A stretch of 64,000 nt of DNA, from assembly GCA_036250225.1 (NCBI GenBank), contig JAPZLL010000022.1, forward strand, positions 186,001 through 250,000, in the 5' to 3' direction. Position numbers and translations under genes: made by a program. Below the pieces are notes generated by a model that made no database searches, had not been told where the DNA came from, and saw only the letters and a program-made list of their open reading frames with translations. This document shows, one piece after another, positions 55,833 through 64,000 of the stretch (positions are counted from its first letter, which is position 1; every line of letters starts with the position of its first letter). The stretch comes from Cercophora sp. LCS_1 (Eukaryota; Ascomycota; Sordariomycetes; Sordariales; Lasiosphaeriaceae).

Positions 55833-58032
55833 TACCGCTACCGCTACCGCTACCGCTACCCCTTCCCACTCCCCTCCATGGAACTAGATGCTGCTGCTCG
55901 TACTGACCCTGTGGTTGCGGGGTGACTTCTCCGCAGCCTGCAACACCTCGCCCACGTCCACGAACACCTCGCCCATACCCGGCATGACCTCGTCCACGTC
56001 CACCATTTCCGTTGGCATCATAAGGTGCGTTTCCGCGTCCCGAGCCTACGAACCCGCGACCTCGTCCCAGCACTCCTCGGCCCCAACCAGATGGAGGAGT
56101 CTGCGGTTGTCCCTGGTTTGGGTTCAACGGCCCAGCACCTCCCTGCTGGTGTGCGGCAAGCGACTGAGCAGGCTGCACATCCCCAGCTCCGGCGGGCGGC
56201 GCAGCCTCACTATTCGGAGGGCTACCCGACGTCTGGTGAGACCTATTACCACGTCTAAAATACGGCCGCCTCCCTGGCTTAAAGGGCTTTCCGGCAACAG
56301 AGAACTCGATTCGCTTCGCCGGATCCGTCACCATGATATTGTTTTCCAGTCCGGCAGCCCGGAGGTCGTCTTCGCTTGTTGTGGACACTTGGAACACGTT
56401 CTCCAACTTGGAGAGGGTCGAGAGCTCAGGGACCCACGACCGCACATAGGTCCCTTTCTGGTCATAGTCAAACGCCTGCTTAATCGGGTTGAAAATGCGC
56501 ATCTCGCCCCTAGGGTCGTTGCCCACCCCGCTGACGTACTGCCAGTTTGCCCAGTTGGACGACACATCGTAGTCGACTAGCAGCATTTCGTACCACTCTG
56601 CGCCGTAACGCCAGTCAATTCCGAGGTGTTTACTCAGGAAGCTTGCCACGTTTTGGCGTGCGCGGTTTGAAGTGTATCCCGTGTGGAGCAGCTCCCGCTG
56701 CGAGGCGTCGATCAGGCCCATACCCGTTGATCCGTAGTTAAACCTCTGCAGCAGATACGCTACCCGCTCAGGAGTCGGATCTTGATCTGCCGCCGCGCGT
56801 TCCTTGTTGGGCGTCTTCCACCTTGCGTCTTTGTATGGTGTCTGTTCGCCCTTGAAACCTTCCAGCCGAAACATTTTGTGACTGTACTTCTGGTGGCAGA
56901 GCCTCATGTAGTCCCGCCAGAGAAGCTCAAACCGAACCGCCTTAGTCCCCTCGTTTTCTCCCTGACCAAATCCGTCGGCATGCTTGAAAGCCTCGTTGGT
57001 GCCATCCTCGTAACCAGCCACCGCGTGGTGCACCTGTCGGGCCGTGATACATCCAAGAGCGAGGTATGCAGACAGCTTCGTGCTGAAATCGCTGCCCACC
57101 ATCTCATTCCTAGTTTCCTTGTACCGTTTCATGCCCCCAGACCTAATCATGTAATCCAAACGTTGCAGTCCAAAAGACTCCCCGCCCTGGAATGGATGGG
57201 CTGACGTAGCGTTTGGTGGAAAGGGGATCGTTTGACCAGGCGTGACGTCCTTGACCGGTTTGACCAACGCTTCCACCAAGTCCGTCATGCTCGCCGGAAT
57301 CTTGAACGGGGCAGGTTGTGCTGCAATCGCCGAACTTTCGGGGAGGCTGGGCAGTGAGCCTTGCTGCGGTGCAGGGAGCGAGGCCCTCGGCTTTTCGCGT
57401 AACGGTTCAACCGATTTTCTAAATGTTGTGAACACATCAGGAATGCCGTTTGGGTTGCTGAGACCCACGTCGCGGCTTAAACATGCATTAGCACGCCACC
57501 CAGCGGACAGATCGGGATGGACATACTCATCGATAAAGTACTTTTCATCGATCCAACAATTGAACCCTGCATCCTCCGCCTTGCAGATGGAAGCGAGAGC
57601 CTTTTCTTCAAGCTGCTCTTCTGTCCCTTCCAGGCCCACCATCCAAAGAGCACCGAATTCTAGGTCCTTCTGTTTCAATGCCTCAACCAGTCCACGCACC
57701 ACCTCAGCCGTCTTCCCGACGCGAATAACGAGATCGCTGCCGATGTCTTGAAGCGCCTTCTTCACATCCCAGACTGCCTGGCCGATGAACGCGGCTCGAT
57801 GCGGCCCGCACCTCCAATACTTGCCAACCCGTCCCCTGGCCTCTGGAAAGGGGTTCTCCGCACCCTCTTCAAGGAAGCCAGAAACCTCAATCTGATGAGG
57901 CGAGAAGACGTATATAGGGAGTACATGAGTGAAGCCATGGTGCTGCGAGCTTACGAGATGGTGAAATATTGGGTTGTCAGAAACCCGTAGATCTCGACGC
58001 AGCAAGTACACGAGGACCCTTGGACGAGCCAT
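55777..58032 (-). CDS. cry1: cryptochrome DASH with RGG-rich C-terminal tail
   Basis: FAD/folate-binding blue-light protein of the Cry-DASH group, which repairs pyrimidine dimers in single-stranded DNA and acts as a photoreceptor in fungi. Exons 58032-57527 and 57475-55777 give 734 residues. The photolyase alpha/beta domain begins VLVYLLRRDLRVSDNPIFHH. The FAD domain has FELLWRDYMRLCHQKYSHKM and RFNYGSTGMGLIDASQRELL, followed by HTGYTSNRARQNVASFLSKH and then GAEWYEMLLVDYDVSSNWAN with its partner WQYVSG. The 51-nt intron 57476-57526 is in frame and stop-free; removing it gives KYFIDDRDVGLSNPNGIPDV, the expected Cry-DASH sequence. The C-terminal ~150 residues are Gly/Arg-rich (GRGRGHAGYGRGVRGRGRGV) with a (GS)n run from a hexanucleotide repeat, resembling an RNA-binding RGG tail. 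Confidence 0.94.
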   Translation of the reverse strand: MARPRVLVYLLRRDLRVSDNPIFHHLVSSQHHGFTHVLPIYVFSPHQIEVSGFLEEGAENPFPEARGRVGKYWRCGPHRAAFIGQAVWDVKKALQDIGSDLVIRVGKTAEVVRGLVEALKQKDLEFGALWMVGLEGTEEQLEEKALASICKAEDAGFNCWIDEKYFIDEYVHPDLSAGWRANACLSRDVGLSNPNGIPDVFTTFRKSVEPLREKPRASLPAPQQGSLPSLPESSAIAAQPAPFKIPASMTDLVEALVKPVKDVTPGQTIPFPPNATSAHPFQGGESFGLQRLDYMIRSGGMKRYKETRNEMVGSDFSTKLSAYLALGCITARQVHHAVAGYEDGTNEAFKHADGFGQGENEGTKAVRFELLWRDYMRLCHQKYSHKMFRLEGFKGEQTPYKDARWKTPNKERAAADQDPTPERVAYLLQRFNYGSTGMGLIDASQRELLHTGYTSNRARQNVASFLSKHLGIDWRYGAEWYEMLLVDYDVSSNWANWQYVSGVGNDPRGEMRIFNPIKQAFDYDQKGTYVRSWVPELSTLSKLENVFQVSTTSEDDLRAAGLENNIMVTDPAKRIEFSVAGKPFKPGRRPYFRRGNRSHQTSGSPPNSEAAPPAGAGDVQPAQSLAAHQQGGAGPLNPNQGQPQTPPSGWGRGVLGRGRGFVGSGRGNAPYDANGNGGRGRGHAGYGRGVRGRGRGVAGCGEVTPQPQGQYEQQHLVPWRGVGRGSGSGSGSGNRGAGRGEGGTARGGSSS
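55833..55860 (-). repeat. TACCGC hexanucleotide repeat encoding (GS)n
   Basis: About four and a half units of TACCGC on the + strand, read on the minus strand as alternating Gly-Ser codons in the Cry-DASH tail. The unit is a multiple of three, so length variation would be in frame. Confidence 0.85.
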
Positions 58033-61000
58033 CTGCAGAAGCGTGTGGGACTCTGCCTTTGCCTCAACTGGGGCTTCGGGTTGTTTTTGTTGAGTGGACT
58101 AACGGTCGGCCCAGTGTCAGTTTTTCGTGACTGATAAGAGGTACAAGAGTCATACGGCAACCATTGGAACTGTCCAGCGCCAGCCGGTTGATACGGCCGC
58201 TGTTTAGTTTTGTGGCTTTGTACGTCTGCTGAGCCGTTGTCACGCTCGTTGGTGGCCGTCAATAACGTCGTCATCCACAGGGGCGTTACTGAGGGGTTTA
58301 CCAGATAGAGTTCGCCCCGGCGTGACCGATGGTCGTTCAGATGATCGTCGACACTGCGAGGCAGAGCAGGCACCGGTCGATATCCAATGGTGAGGTCAAG
58401 GCCACCAGATCGAGGACATCGAGGCTGAGGAGGGGGGGACGATCTGCTTCAAATACATCATCCACCCAAGACGGAGGCTTAGAGAGGTAGAAGGCGCCCG
58501 CCCCCGAGATTCTCGTCCTGTGCTTTTGGATGAGATGTGACGACCAGGGAAGGGCCCAGGACAGGGAAGGGACATGCTTGGGATCCATATCGGACCGTGG
58601 CCCTTCCCCGTTCCGGCCAAGTACGGGGACGGGCTGCTGCGAGGGCGGATGTTCCAAGCATCCGGGGCAGTGTCGTGGGGAAGGTCATGTCCACCGCGTG
58701 CCTTGGGTGACATGGGTGCCAAGACGTGCCGCCGTCTTGATGACCCCCCTGTGACGCTGGCATCTAGTTCCGGGACTGGAAAAAATATCCAATTGGTGAG
58801 TCCTGCCGCTGACATTTATTTCGCGTGCGATTTATTCCATAAATTCCGCTGTTTTTGCGGCTTCGTTGGTCGTTTCTGTGCGCGTCTGGCGGCCGGCTCA
58901 CGTTGAGAGGGTCCATGTGATTTCCGCTTTGGGTTGAATCGATCGGACATTTTCAAGGCTGGCAGGAAGGTTCTCTGTTCCTCGATCTTCACAGAGGGGG
59001 GTCTTTCCCTACGGATCGAACCAAACAGAAGCCAGCGTTTGACCCGCATTTGACCCCCTGTCGGGCAAGGGGCCAACAACCGAGCCCAGCAAGGTTCGTC
59101 TCTCTGGCCAACCAATGCTTGGCCGATAACCCTTTCGCCACACCTGAAGTCGAGAGATGCGCTCGAATTTTTTTTTCGAGCGGGAGCTGCCGAAACCTAT
59201 TCGGGGACCATTTGTTTGGCGATTTTGCCGCCATGTTCCAAGACTGGCCGCGTAGAAGCCTCAAGACAGTTCGAGGTGAACAGCAGCAATCAACAGCCCG
59301 CCACGCAGAACCCTTTTTGCAGGCCCAATTTGCGTCCCCCCCCCCGCTGACGCAATCACAACCGGTTTTTTCTGGACATTCCTGTCTGGTGCTTTCTTTT
59401 GCATCCTTGGACTACTCGGCACCACGCCTCGCGCAGGCGTTGACCGAAAGGGTAAGGCGAAGGATTCCCCATCCCGGCTTCCTGGGTGAGGGAAAGGGAC
59501 AAACCCACGCCGGCCAGCCCACCAGATCTTGGGCCGGTTGTTGGCGCCGTCCATCTTGGAACCAAATGGCAAAGCCCAAGTCGAGTTTCACAGCAGCATT
59601 CCCAATACTACTAGGGCTGGCCATCGAAGGCGCGTCGAAGCTTTTGAAACTTTCCACGCCTTCGGGAAGTCTTGATGGATTCACAAGCGGCTGCTAGCAT
59701 CTGGGCGGCAAGGTGGGTCGATTGTTGCTGTAACGAACCATCATAGCCAGCCGGGTACCTTACGCACACCGCCGTCGCTCTGCGCATCCAGGATCGATTG
59801 AATCCCCTCTGGAAGGTAGATTGCCATCCCAGGATTCCCCAAGCCGCCTCAGTCGAGTAATCCGCACCCGGCCGTCATTGACGTCAAGTGCCAGACACCA
59901 CGAGGACACTGACATTTGTCTCGGTTTCGTGTTTGACCAACACCGGTGTCGTGTCACGTCCAACCGCATGGCAAGGGCCGAGCAAGCATCACCCCACGCA
60001 AACCGATGTGACACGGCCCTCCTGATTGTGCAGAAAGGGGCTCTATGTCGACGCCAAACCGCCTTGGTCCAGAGGCTTGTACCTTGCTACCCCCTAACAT
60101 CCCATCCAGCCTCAGCTCAGCCAAGCAGGAAGCTCAACGCTAGAGTCGACAAGGTATGATACCCCACAGGTCGTCTCCTATTCATCTTGCCATGCTATTG
60201 GCTACAGGAGCTATCCCCGGCCCCGGCAGAGGAGCGCATGTTTTTCAGCTCAAGCGGCCCGGGATCCAATTTCTTGTGGTCTCGATCTTCACATTACCGG
60301 GTCCAGGCCTTGCCATCGCGAGCCGTCGTTGCAGTCCAGTCACCACCACCAGCCATTTCAACCATGGGAATCAAGTATGTCCAACATCAAATGTCGGTGT
60401 GGCCATTCCGGAATCATTCAAAAATAAACGGCGTCGTAGATGATTGGGCCTTGAAAGTCTGTCAAAACTGGTCAGAAATCGTCGTCCACTGCAGCCATCT
60501 CCCAAGTTGGTATTCCGTAACACGGTAGCGAACATCCATCTTGTTCAGCCGCCGTGTCCCCCCAGATCTCGTGCCGCTGCAGTCTTTTGGAAAGGGGTGG
60601 TTTCGCGTAAACGGAAACTGCCTCCCGGTGCTGCCTTGACTCTCTGATCTTCGGCTTCGACGGGCCTTCCGGGGATCACACAAGTCTGCCACTTCAGACA
60701 TGTCATCGTCATAGGTTTTAGACCCTTGGTGCGTTGGAAGTCCACGACTTGCATGCCGTAGGCGCCGGACGAGCTGTGCTTGCTGTCGTGCTTTTGGACG
60801 TGAGTTAATACGGGATGCCCAGCCTGGAGTAGCAAGGGTGATGAAATGTCCATATGGACCGCGGCTGCAGTGGAGGGGCCTCTGGAAGCTGGGCTGGCAA
60901 ACTTCCCCAGGGTCCCCAAGATGAACCCGGGTTTCTGAGATGTGATCTAACGTCCGGCAGGCTGGTTTCGAGACCCCCTTACTGCAGAAGAAGTAACTAC

Positions 61001-61887
61001 CTTGATTCTGCGCCTGGACTTGGATTCTCCCTTGACCCCGACGGACTTCGGGGGAGCCGAACAGCCAGCCCCCTAGACTCAGTCGGTTCCAGTCTACACA
61101 ATGCTTTGTCATAAAGGGGGTTTAGCTTAGCTCTGTTCCAGACCAAGCAGCAGAAGGAGGCAGCATGTTTGCTTGCAGCAAGCTTGCATGCAACAGAACG
61201 AGGACGACCTATCGATCCCCAGTCAAGGCCATTACTTTTCGCACGAGAACAAGCTGCCAGCTGCAATAAGTCTTGGGAGAAGGACAGGCAATATGGTGGG
61301 CCGCATCCTCGGAACGATCAGAGGCCAATCGACCAGGTCAGGAGACACCACAGGCGGCAGACGGACCGGGTGACTGCCTCACGACTTCACCATCCGGCCA
61401 GCTGCGTGGCCGTCGGACCGTGACTGAAGGAGTGATTGTTCGGCTGCCCCATTCGGGAGATCCATCCGGCACGGACTTGTTCGGTTTCCGTCCGGACCCG
61501 GTAGGACTTGCTTCTTGATGAGTCGGAAAGCCAATGCGTTTCCCTTTGGATCGGTCAAGGTTCCTGGCGCCAGGTACGGATTTTGTCGGCTACCCGAAAA
61601 TAATATCAGTGGGCAAACTGGACCGGTCAGTGCTCGTGGACGATCCAGCAGCCTATGGGCCCAGGAAAGGTCTTCCCACGACTCTCAACAAACTTTGAGG
61701 GTCTCCTTGCTCGAGTTTCCCAAGGGTCTTTCCAATGCTCCCGACTCAAAATGTCCAAAATCTTCGGCACCAATCACCGCCATTGGTAATCTATGTAAAG
61801 GTGAGCTAGTGACACTCGCACCTATCCCTGAGTAGGGCACGTAACCAGATGGCTTCCCTTGTTGCTTGGGTCTGGGCAGCCAGGAAG
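58033..61887. other. 3.9 kb with no recognised gene
   Basis: The largest gene-free stretch of the window. Frames up to 216 codons occur on both strands (for example 60462-61112 minus), but none shows a domain, signal peptide or fungal codon pattern. Base composition is not strikingly AT-rich, so it is not an obvious RIP relic. The first few hundred bases are presumably the Cry-DASH promoter. Confidence 0.4.
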
Positions 61888-62007
61888 GCGACTTCCTCGC
61901 TCCAAAAGCATATCTATGGTCTTGCTCCTCGAAAAACACAATGCTCGATGCAGGGGGAAATCATCCATGACCCAGAAAGCCTCTATATCCACACCACCTT
62001 CAATCAA
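61888..62007 (-). pseudogene. ankyrin-repeat relic
   Basis: A minus-strand frame reads LIEGGVDIEAFWVMDDFPLH followed by RALCFSRSKTIDMLLERGSR. This fits ankyrin spacing: the D-I-E-A pair, PLHRAL, and the I-D-M-LLERGS second helix. Only about 40 residues remain and the frame ends soon after, with no start or neighbouring repeats. It abuts, and by a few bases overlaps in another frame, the 3' end of the hotdog thioesterase gene. Confidence 0.5.
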
Positions 62008-62927
62008 AACTTGAGATTCTCCTCTTTCCCGGGCAACCCCCATTTCGGCAACACAACAGCTCCCTTCTCCGGCTTTGCTCCCTTCCCCTCCCCACCAACA
62101 AACAACGCCTTGGCCCGAACCGTCACAGCCCCCGTGCTCGCAAACTCAATCGTCCCATCCACATGGCTCTTGTACTGCCGCTTCCCCCTCTCCCCCTCCG
62201 GCAGCTCCTCTTCGCTCCTGGATTTGACCCTCAACACATAAAAATCATTCGCCAGGGTCGCCTTCTTATACTCGAGCGTCAAGTTGGCTGTCACCCCCGA
62301 CCGCCCACCCCACTGCTTGAACGCCGCCCGTCCGCAGCTCTCATCCAGCAACGTGGCGAGTAGCCCGCCGTGCACCACGCCCGGCCACCCCGTCGTGGAT
62401 GTGCCAAAGTAGACGACGCTAATGAATTCGCCTGTCCCTGCGTTGTGGAAGATGCGCTGGTACCCGCCCACGCCGCGCGACCCGCGCATCGCGCCCGCCA
62501 TGATGTGCTGCGCTTTGTGCTCGGGTGTTAGGGAGTCGTAGGCGTCCCAGGATTCCCAGGCTGGGTCGGCGTCGAGCTCTTTGACGATGGGTAGTTTGGA
62601 GGCTTGCGCGTGTAGGACTTGGGTTGTGTAGGTGTCTTCTTCGGTTTCAGGCGCTGGTGGTGAGGGCGGGATGATGAGTTGGTGGAGGCCCGCGCCGGCG
62701 GTTGAGCCGAGGAGGAGGAAGATGGCGGCGTGAAGCCATTTGCGGGCGGGTTTTCGGGGTGTCGGGGGGCTCGTTGGCTGTTGTTCTGGGGGGGGTTGGG
62801 GTTGGGTTGCACTGCGGAGGGGGGAGGTTGTCGAGAGGGTTCGGGAGAAGAGGGCCGCGGCGGGTGCTGGCTGCCGTTTTTGGGCGAGCCGGAGGAGTTG
62901 GCGGCTTGTTGCTATCCTGGGGATCAT
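62004..62927 (-). CDS. mitochondrial hotdog-fold thioesterase (PaaI/4HBT family)
   Basis: Single-exon gene, 307 residues. The N-terminus MIPRIATSRQLLRLAQKRQP continues to LFSRTLSTTS; it is Arg/Ser-rich and acid-free, a typical mitochondrial presequence. A Pro-rich linker and one transmembrane helix (WLHAAIFLLLGSTAGAGLHQ) follow, so the enzyme is probably inner-membrane anchored. The hotdog domain (about 130-290) has the 4HBT/PaaI motif GVVHGGLLATLLDESCGRAA, with the catalytic-type HGG and Asp-Glu, then TANLTLEYKKATLANDFYVL. Acyl-CoA is the likely substrate; chain length cannot be read. It is not close in sequence to the TesB-type thioesterase at 18996-20263. Confidence 0.88.
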   Translation of the reverse strand: MIPRIATSRQLLRLAQKRQPAPAAALFSRTLSTTSPLRSATQPQPPPEQQPTSPPTPRKPARKWLHAAIFLLLGSTAGAGLHQLIIPPSPPAPETEEDTYTTQVLHAQASKLPIVKELDADPAWESWDAYDSLTPEHKAQHIMAGAMRGSRGVGGYQRIFHNAGTGEFISVVYFGTSTTGWPGVVHGGLLATLLDESCGRAAFKQWGGRSGVTANLTLEYKKATLANDFYVLRVKSRSEEELPEGERGKRQYKSHVDGTIEFASTGAVTVRAKALFVGGEGKGAKPEKGAVVLPKWGLPGKEENLKF

Positions 62928-64000
62928 GGCTTTGGGGGAGACCTAGGTGCCTAGGTAAGCCGTACGGGAGGCCGGGACGGGTTTGTTGAAGATGGACCGT
63001 TGAGGCTTGTTCGGTTTGGTTCAGGGGTTGCGTTCCAAAATCCAAGGGACAAAATCCACTTTCCCCGGATTGAGGCTGAACGCTATGCGACGGGCTGCTG
63101 ATTGGTCGGTCGACGAGTGGGCCGCTCCCTGTACCTCGGCTGAGGAACGGCAGCCTGTGCATTCCACAGGGGTCTTGCAGATCGTTGTGATCTTCGATAT
63201 CGATTTCATGATGTTTTTTGGAGGGGGGGTCTGTCTTGTTCATCCGATGTACCGCATGGGTTCATCAGTATACTGGCTCAAACTGCAGGGTGGGGACAGA
63301 GGTAGGTAGGTACAAGTAGGGCCTATCTGCGGCTTTACAGGCCATCCTCCGGCGTGACATGACAACCAAACATCAACTACCTACCTCTGTATCGGCTTGT
63401 TTTTGCGCACATACTGTCAAACATGCACTAGCTATGACTCCCATGCATTGGACATGCAGGTAACAAACCTGGAAGCGGATTATAGCTTTTTGTCAACGGG
63501 ATGTCCCTCCCGTCTCTGCTGAAAGTTTGATCTCAAGTCCCAACGACTTGGGTCAGCCCAGATTCCCAATCTGGAGATCTTATCAAATTGCCTTACATGC
63601 TCTAGTATACCTTGAAATATCCGATTAAAGCGTTGTTTCCCCGTTATGAGTATTTGTCCGAATCAGCACTGTGACGCGAACTCGGAGTGTCCCAGCCAGA
63701 CCTCGTCGAGATTTATATGCCTTGACACCAAAAAGGCCACTCCAAGCCGCGACAGCTGATTCTACAACCACATTCTTTACCAAACATGTTACCCGCTAAA
63801 GCCCGCAATCAATTGAGGATGTGGGGTTTTATTCTCCCATTCCAAGCGGCCTTGGTGCATGTGAGACTTTCGTCGGTGAAGCTGAGGGTTGTCCTCGCAA
63901 CCTGGAGAGCTTCCCGTACTTGAACTCGGCATGCTCTATTCTGAATCACAGTTTCTTTCAATGTTAGTCAAAGACGATCCGTAAACCAGCTTGACTGCAC
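62928..64000. other. right flank, no gene recognised
   Basis: Upstream region of the hotdog thioesterase and beyond. It carries CCTAGG/GGTAGGTAGG-type short repeats near 62942, 63301 and 63377, which are common in sordariomycete intergenic DNA. No coding sequence was supported. Confidence 0.45.

Noticed and set aside
1..64000. CRISPR arrays, rRNA genes and biosynthetic gene clusters
   Set aside because: No spaced direct repeats, no rRNA sequence, and no core PKS, NRPS or terpene synthase gene; the lone phosphopantetheinyl transferase does not make a cluster.

Overview
The window looks like a piece of nuclear chromosome from a filamentous ascomycete (Pezizomycotina, most likely Sordariomycetes). 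About 35 short introns can be placed, mostly 48-60 nt, with GT..AG ends and CTAAC branch motifs about 15-25 nt before the acceptor. The gene set also fits: a fungal CFEM protein, a class II myosin of about 2,400 residues, a Cry-DASH photolyase and a glucokinase of the filamentous-fungal type. Nothing bacterial, viral or organellar was recognised, and there is no CRISPR array.

Layout, left to right: an F-BAR/RhoGAP protein (Rgd1-like, +) converges on the class II myosin heavy chain (-). Next come a small PD-(D/E)XK-like hypothetical protein (+), a Red1/ZFC3H1-type CCCH zinc-finger protein (+), and a peroxisomal acyl-CoA thioesterase (-) divergent from an ankyrin-PH-ORD oxysterol-binding protein (+). 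A CFEM GPI-anchored protein (+), a tRNA-like Pol III element (-), a PPIL1-type cyclophilin (+), a long Sgf11-like SAGA subunit (-), a Naa50-like acetyltransferase with an N-terminal PIP box (+), and glucokinase (-) follow. After a 2.9 kb gap come a membrane-anchored PAN/Apple-type protein (-), an HSPA12-like Hsp70 (+), a thaumatin-like protein (+), a second tRNA-like element (-), an ankyrin protein (-), a 322-bp inverted-repeat element, Pol III subunit Rpc11 (+), Mediator Med31 (-), signal peptide peptidase (+), a 4'-phosphopantetheinyl transferase (+), Cry-DASH (-), a 3.9 kb stretch with no recognisable gene, and a mitochondrial hotdog thioesterase (-) with an ankyrin-repeat relic at its 3' end.

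This is ordinary euchromatin, not a metabolic cluster. Themes recur without forming an operon-like unit: transcription and RNA fate (Sgf11, Med31, Rpc11, Red1), actomyosin and Rho signalling (Rgd1, myosin II), lipid handling (OSBP, two thioesterases) and folding or proteolysis (cyclophilin, Hsp70-like, signal peptide peptidase).

The signals most worth following are these: the pair of tRNA-like A-box/B-box elements that share a 3' end but do not fold as canonical tRNAs; the 322-bp inverted-repeat element with a diverged terminal copy elsewhere in the window; the PIP box on a Naa50-type acetyltransferase; four introns that are multiples of three and free of stops, so they hide inside single long reading frames; and a duplicated RGG-type 3' end in the Cry-DASH gene.
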